Below are positions 59,365 through 64,000 of a stretch of 64,000 bases of DNA, in pieces. The stretch is from Aporrectodea caliginosa (taxonomy: Eukaryota > Annelida > Clitellata > Crassiclitellata > Lumbricidae). A program made the position numbers and the translations under genes. The notes beneath the pieces were generated by a model. It saw only the letters and a list, made by a program, of their open reading frames with translations, did not search any database and was not told the origin of the DNA. The first letter of the stretch is position 1. Each line of letters opens with the position of its first letter. The stretch covers positions 3,954,429 to 4,018,428 of the forward strand of contig JACEVL010000045.1 of assembly GCA_020284085.1 (NCBI GenBank). The letters run 5' to 3'.

Positions 59365-60009
59365 CAGTGGAGACCCATTTAGCCACAGACATCGGACGCC
59401 CAAATTCACCACATCCACATCTTAATGGACCACTTGCTAATGAAGTCACGCTGGAAAACCTGAAGATATCTACATATGCATGTAGGTATCTTAGTAGTAG
59501 TAGATATAGCTACAACATCCCCAAAATGGCCGATCGATTAAAGGTGCTTTGCAAAAATACACATTCCAATGTAAAATCAAAGAAAAACCATTACGGACAC
59601 ACTAAATGACTGAAACTGTGAAAAAGTACTAGTTGCAGTTAGAAATAGAAAAAGGTCATTCTTCAGATGGAAGGTTCACCTTGAAATCAAATAAATGGGA
59701 ATGAAACTATTTAAAAAGTCGTGTATATATAAATACACAAACACAGATTCGCTATCCTCCAATACCTTTGGAAACTTGAAACTTTGGCCTCGGTTTCTCT
59801 GCTATTTACTTGCTCTATTGCTTCTAACTTTATTTCAATGCTGTAAGAACGTTGACACTTTCCATCTGCCATTATATTAAATTTTTGATACTATATATCT
59901 AATTTGCTAATGAGTCAATGATTAGGTTACGTCACACATTGCATGCTAAATAGGTATCGTCGGGAGCCAAAGTATAGGGCCTAACCACACATTAAGCGGG
60001 TCTCCACTG
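59365..60009 (-). mobile_element. Non-autonomous pogo-type Tc1/mariner element, 645 bp
   Basis: The ends are CAGTGGAGACCC and its exact complement, each flanked by TA (59363-59364 and 60010-60011), the Tc1/mariner target. Inside is a short minus-strand ORF resembling a pogo DNA-binding start. The transposase catalytic part is missing. Confidence 0.85.
59711..59872 (-). CDS. 53-aa ORF with start of a pogo/CENP-B-type helix-turn-helix
   Basis: The ATG at 59872 opens MADGKCQR followed by SYSIEIKLEAIEQV. This resembles the first helix of the HTH at the N-terminus of pogo transposases and CENP-B (pattern YSIExKLxAIE-V). The similarity ends after about 33 residues; the remaining 20 residues are hydrophobic and probably come from a deletion joint. 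The HTH is incomplete, so DNA binding is doubtful. Whether it is translated is unknown. Confidence 0.55.
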   Translation of the reverse strand: MADGKCQRSYSIEIKLEAIEQVNSRETEAKVSSFQRYWRIANLCLCIYIYTTF

Positions 60010-60543
60010 TACATAATATAAATATGATCAAAATTAGGTATAAAACCAAATGAGACTACGCAATAGAAATCAATCCATTCAAATTTCAAATGGTCTTTTC
60101 GGCAGTCAACAAAACAAATGTCACAAAAATTATGCAAAACTCACAACTCATAAATAAAAATAAACAATGTATATATATATATATGTTATGTATAATTATC
60201 ATGAACTTATTACCCTGTAAATAAGTATGCCATGCCAAATAAACGTTGGCCTCCTTTCAACTCTTGCAAAAGCAATTGTCGTCAGTAGTAGCGTCAGCAG
60301 CAACTAGTTATACCATCGAAAACGAAATCGTACAAAGAAGGTACTAGAGGCCCGATGACGAAGCCATCCGTTGAAACTCTCGTCAAAAGTCTCGTTCAAA
60401 ATTGGCGGCATTTACACAACTATTACATGATTACATCAAACAGCTACGTAGCCTGTAAATGTACGTACATCATAACAACTATGCATCTTAGAAATCTAGA
60501 GCAAATGCCACAACCAAAATGTCTGTCCTAGTGTGAACACACC
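60010..60543. other. Intergenic; nothing recognised
   Basis: Between the pogo element and the hAT element. No gene or repeat seen apart from a short TA run near 60170-60184. Confidence 0.4.
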
Positions 60544-61672
60544 CAGGGGTGGACTGGGCCGCCGGGACACCGGGAAGATTCCCGGTGGGCCGCCAGGACC
60601 GGTGATATAATAATTTAATCAATTTAGTACAGATGATACAGGTTTTTTTACAAAAAATTGCGGCATCGGTTAACCGGTTTTTAGTTTCGGTTAACCGGTT
60701 TGTAAATTAACTGAAAAAGAGCAATGCATACTTACTTACCTACAGTGCTCCGTACAGCCAGCGGCCGCCATGTTAGATAAGAATTTACATCTTCCATTCT
60801 ACTTCCGGCGTCTTCCACTGAGTTTGTTTTGATAAAATTTCTTTTAAATTTGTTAGTTAGTAATAAGTAATATTAATTAAATAAGATATGTTACGGTTAT
60901 GAGTGATATAAATCCGAAACGTAAATGTAAAGGTGGTGCGGAGAAAGTAAGAGATAAGAAACTAAAGATTCTTGGTAAAGATGGAGCTAAATGCCGAAAT
61001 CTAGTCGATTTATTTAAAGCCACTCCAATTCAAACTGAAGACACCAGCTCTCAACAAACACCTTCTGCAAGTAAACAACCCGACAAATTTTGCAAAAAAT
61101 GTCCTGTTTGCTGCTTTTCTGTACTACATAAATACAGTTTCTATGGGCAAGCATACAAGCATCTCTTTAGTGCATATAAACTTTTATTGACTCTGTCGTC
61201 TACCCAAGTAGCTTGTGAGAGATCTTTCTCTAAATTGAAATACATTAAGAATCGCTTGCGAAGCTCATTGTCATCTACACACCTTGAAGCTTTTATGCTT
61301 ATGTCAACAGAAACCGATGTTTTAAGTGAACTGAATAATGACACAATTATAGATCATGTAGCCGAAATGGCACCCGGCTTAAAGAAGTTGCTAATACTAT
61401 AAACAGCAATAATACCATCACAGTGAGTCCGAATAAATTGATTTATAACTTGAGTTGACGCATTCTTAATATTTTATATATAATTATAAATTATATATGC
61501 GATTTATCGTTTTTTGTTATTGCATAATGTAATTTGTAAAGTGACCCATGACTTTGGAGGTCACTGGCCCTCGGGTATGCATGAAAAAATGCACAAAGAA
61601 AATAAAAGTCATGAAGTTAGGGCCGCTTTTTGTTTTTTTCCCGGGCCGCTTGAACTCCCCAGTCCACCCCTG
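60544..61672 (+). mobile_element. Non-autonomous hAT element, 1129 bp, with an intact short ORF
   Basis: The ends are CAGGGGTGGACTGGG and its exact complement, flanked by a perfect 8-bp target duplication AACACACC (60536-60543, 61673-61680). Both ends carry GGGCCGC-type words. A 167-codon ORF lies inside at 60899-61402. Confidence 0.95.
60899..61402 (+). CDS. Internally deleted hAT transposase: N-terminus joined to dimerisation domain (167 aa)
   Basis: The ATG at 60899 (context GTTATGAGTG) opens a lysine-rich start, KRKCKGGAEKVRDKK...CRNLVDLF, which resembles the beginning of ZMYM/TTF-type hAT transposases. From about residue 90 the frame is the C-terminal hAT domain: LLLTLSSTQVACERSFSKL with KNRLRSSL and HLEAFMLM. 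Full-length enzymes of this type have 600 or more residues, so the zinc-finger and RNase H-like catalytic region between is deleted. No stop interrupts the fusion. A product that can dimerise but not cut could act as a repressor of full-length copies; that is inference. Confidence 0.8.
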   Translation: MSDINPKRKCKGGAEKVRDKKLKILGKDGAKCRNLVDLFKATPIQTEDTSSQQTPSASKQPDKFCKKCPVCCFSVLHKYSFYGQAYKHLFSAYKLLLTLSSTQVACERSFSKLKYIKNRLRSSLSSTHLEAFMLMSTETDVLSELNNDTIIDHVAEMAPGLKKLLIL

Positions 61673-61680
61673 AACACACC

Positions 61681-64000
61681 GCATCACCAGTTATCTACAG
61701 GAGTCAAAACCTCGGCAAAAAAGATTTCAAAACAGCTTCTACAAGACTGACGACAAAGACTAAATATACAGAATTTACAATCACTCTATCGTCGATCACT
61801 TCACAAAATCTCTGCAGAAGTAGTCATCAAACGACATCTTCAACAAAGAATTTGCATCATCACTGATACAAGCAAACTGTCTTCCACTGAGTAAAAACGC
61901 TTCTTAAATAGCCAAAGGAAACCCCTCAGCAGTTACTAACATTCAAATTTTGTTTTGTACATCTCAAACATTATATTGACTTTGCAAAGACACGACAAGA
62001 GTATTCTCAGTGCAGGACTAAATATACATTATGCTATATATCAAAGATTTCAGATTAATCATCATTGCAAAAAACTAAAACAGATTCTGTACTAATCTTC
62101 TCTTTCAGACAGAATAATTAATTGTGAAAACGATCACACACAGACCAAAGAAACACCTTTTTGCCGAATTCAACGTGACACGAAACTACATTTCAAATGC
62201 CATCTGGTACGGTACAAGACGATGCGATGGGGAAGCATCAAGGCAAACTTTAAATCAGAAAAGGCAAGAAATTAATTGACTACAGTGCAGAAGACTTAGC
62301 ACTCTTTCTATGTGTAAAGGTCTAATGTATTCAGACATCATGGCATCATCAAATCAAGAGCCAATTCAATCATATCTCCAATCATGTCTTGATCGCGCCT
62401 TCGTCGTAGGAATTAAAGCCATTAAAAAATCCACATAACTCAGATAAAACTGCAAATATTGTGGTTTAGAACATTCCAAAGATGCCGCATGTCTCATTAT
62501 TTCTACATTGAACAATTTCACTTTTAAGAATAACATCTGACCTCAAAAAGATGAATTCCTTAAGGCAAAATATTTCTCTTAAATGGCATAAATTTGGTGA
62601 AACTGCATTATTCAGCCAATGAACTTTCACAGTTGCTAAGAATGGTAATACAGAACACATCAAAAGTTTAGTAACAATGATCAAAAGACACAAAACTCAG
62701 TTTAACAATTCTCAGTTTAACAATTCTGTTGAGAATTTGTGCAGACCTGAAAATACTAGGGACTTGGGCCCTGCAATGAATTATAACAAAATGTCAGTCA
62801 AAATAAATAGAAACTCTCAGAGAAATAAATAAACATTTTCAGTGTGCACATTCATGCGCCAGAAGAAACTCGAATACTAACTGAGACTACATCTTATTCA
62901 ACCTTCACAAACATTAGCACCAAAACAAAACAAGCAACTCTGCAGAAAGACAACAGAAAACCTTGCAAAGAAGAAAAATACCAAAAATAATCCTACTATA
63001 TTTGCCAATGGCCATTTTAATGTCAATGCCAGTGCAGTAAAACCTTGTCTGAATGGACTCCAGTTCATAAAAAGAGACTTTCTCCTAATGCCAGCCGTGC
63101 TAACACCACAACATACTGTAAATGGAAAGGTCAGGTTAGGGGAGGTAATGGCTGAATAATCCACATAATGTCATGAAAGTGATGCCCAAGGAGAGGAATG
63201 ATAGAAGCCAAATCGCTCCTTTAAAGATGACAGGAACTAGTCAGATGATCATTGTACCTCGGCGATATGTTGTAGCAGCAGCAGAGTACAACCGCAATGC
63301 TAGCATATATGGAGATTTCTAAAACACATTTCAAACTGAGTAATATTTGTATGCATAGTTTGACCATAAGAAATCTTCAATATTTTCAGTGTTTCACATA
63401 AGTCCATTAAAACAAAGTTTTACCACTGTAACAGTTTTTCTCAGAAAGAAGCCACATCTCTAAATCCTCTCCAAGCTCTGGCAAGTGGCCACGTTTGAAA
63501 GACTGCTGATTGTCATCATATAGGTATTCATAAAACAAGAAACTAAGAAGCTCCACACAGACCTAGAAATGCCCTAAAACCTACCGAGACTGGTTCTAAA
63601 ACCAAGTCTGCTTAGGTTCCATCATGTCCAGTACCCAAGTAATTACTTTCCTGCTCTAACACCCAGAAATTTCATTCTCTACGAAGGTTCCTAATGACTA
63701 CAAGATTTACGAATGTTTACCAAATGGTTGGAAGATTTTGTATTTAGGACCAGGTAAACTAGACCAGCTTGTGTCACAAAACCAGTCAACTGATACACAG
63801 AACTCTCAATCAAAAAACCCCTCCACCATATTTGGTGCAAGTCATATCAACGCCAGTAAACTGAAAACATGCCATATCTGAAGAGAACATGCTCAGCAGA
63901 AAAAGAAAGATTGACAGAACTGCACTCAGGGAGATGAGTATCAGGGCATCGAGATGGAATCAAGAATACAACGGGTCAAATCTTAAAAGGAAAAGAAAAG
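61681..64000. other. Intergenic; nothing recognised
   Basis: AT-rich sequence up to the window edge. The frame at 62898-63164 (minus) shows a hydrophobic stretch but no family resemblance. CAGTAAAACCTTGTCTGAAT near 63035 looks like one pogo-type end, but I found no partner. Confidence 0.35.

Noticed and set aside
62898..63164. 88-codon hydrophobic frame as a membrane protein gene
   Set aside because: No family resemblance; the hydrophobic run is mainly poly-F from an A-rich stretch.

Overview
This is a stretch of animal (metazoan) nuclear DNA. It is AT-rich, dense in transposons and simple repeats, and contains one host gene that I can reconstruct completely. That gene lies on the minus strand between 43670 and 22879. 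It has ten coding exons with GT-AG introns and encodes a 505-residue magnesium transporter of the SLC41 (MgtE-like) family. Its length, motifs and every exon phase agree. The transposon mix (hAT, pogo, several LINE types, tRNA-derived SINEs, an LTR element) and the frequent 'taggcct'-type words suggest a marine invertebrate. I cannot name the species.

Region by region. 1-7955 holds an LTR retrotransposon on the minus strand: two identical 803-bp LTRs, one 1540-residue Gag-protease reading frame with an unrecognised tryptophan-rich C-terminus, no visible polymerase or integrase, and the start of a second tandem internal copy running off the left edge. 7956-19100 has no host gene; it holds MITEs, microsatellites, a hAT transposase fragment, LINE 3' ends and a Ty3/Gypsy RNase H relic. 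19100-22878 is the 3' flank of the transporter gene. 22879-43670 is the gene. Its introns carry a 1-kb foldback element, a 6 x 40-bp minisatellite, SINEs, hAT elements with 8-bp target duplications, a LINE with an open reverse-transcriptase frame, a long-inverted-repeat element, and a decayed transposon gene split by a hAT insertion. 43767-50040 is the 5' flank, with two more non-autonomous DNA elements, a candidate TATA/5' exon near 48.2-48.3 kb, and a LINE interrupted by a MITE. 51180-55190 is a nest: a LINE 3' fragment was split by a 3.47-kb terminal-inverted-repeat element that itself holds a small MITE and a 2-kb element with transposon coding remnants. 55190-64000 contains a pogo-type element with a 53-residue helix-turn-helix ORF and a 1129-bp hAT element whose intact 167-residue ORF joins a transposase N-terminus to the hAT dimerisation domain without a catalytic core.

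The most interesting points are: (1) the tandem, identical-LTR, gag-protease-only element with a new-looking C-terminal domain; (2) two internally deleted DNA transposons that keep short intact ORFs with binding or dimerisation parts only; (3) a SINE and LINEs sharing a 3' tail; (4) a family of terminal-inverted-repeat elements whose core is a minisatellite. Everything was read by eye: homology calls rest on motif recognition, not on searches.
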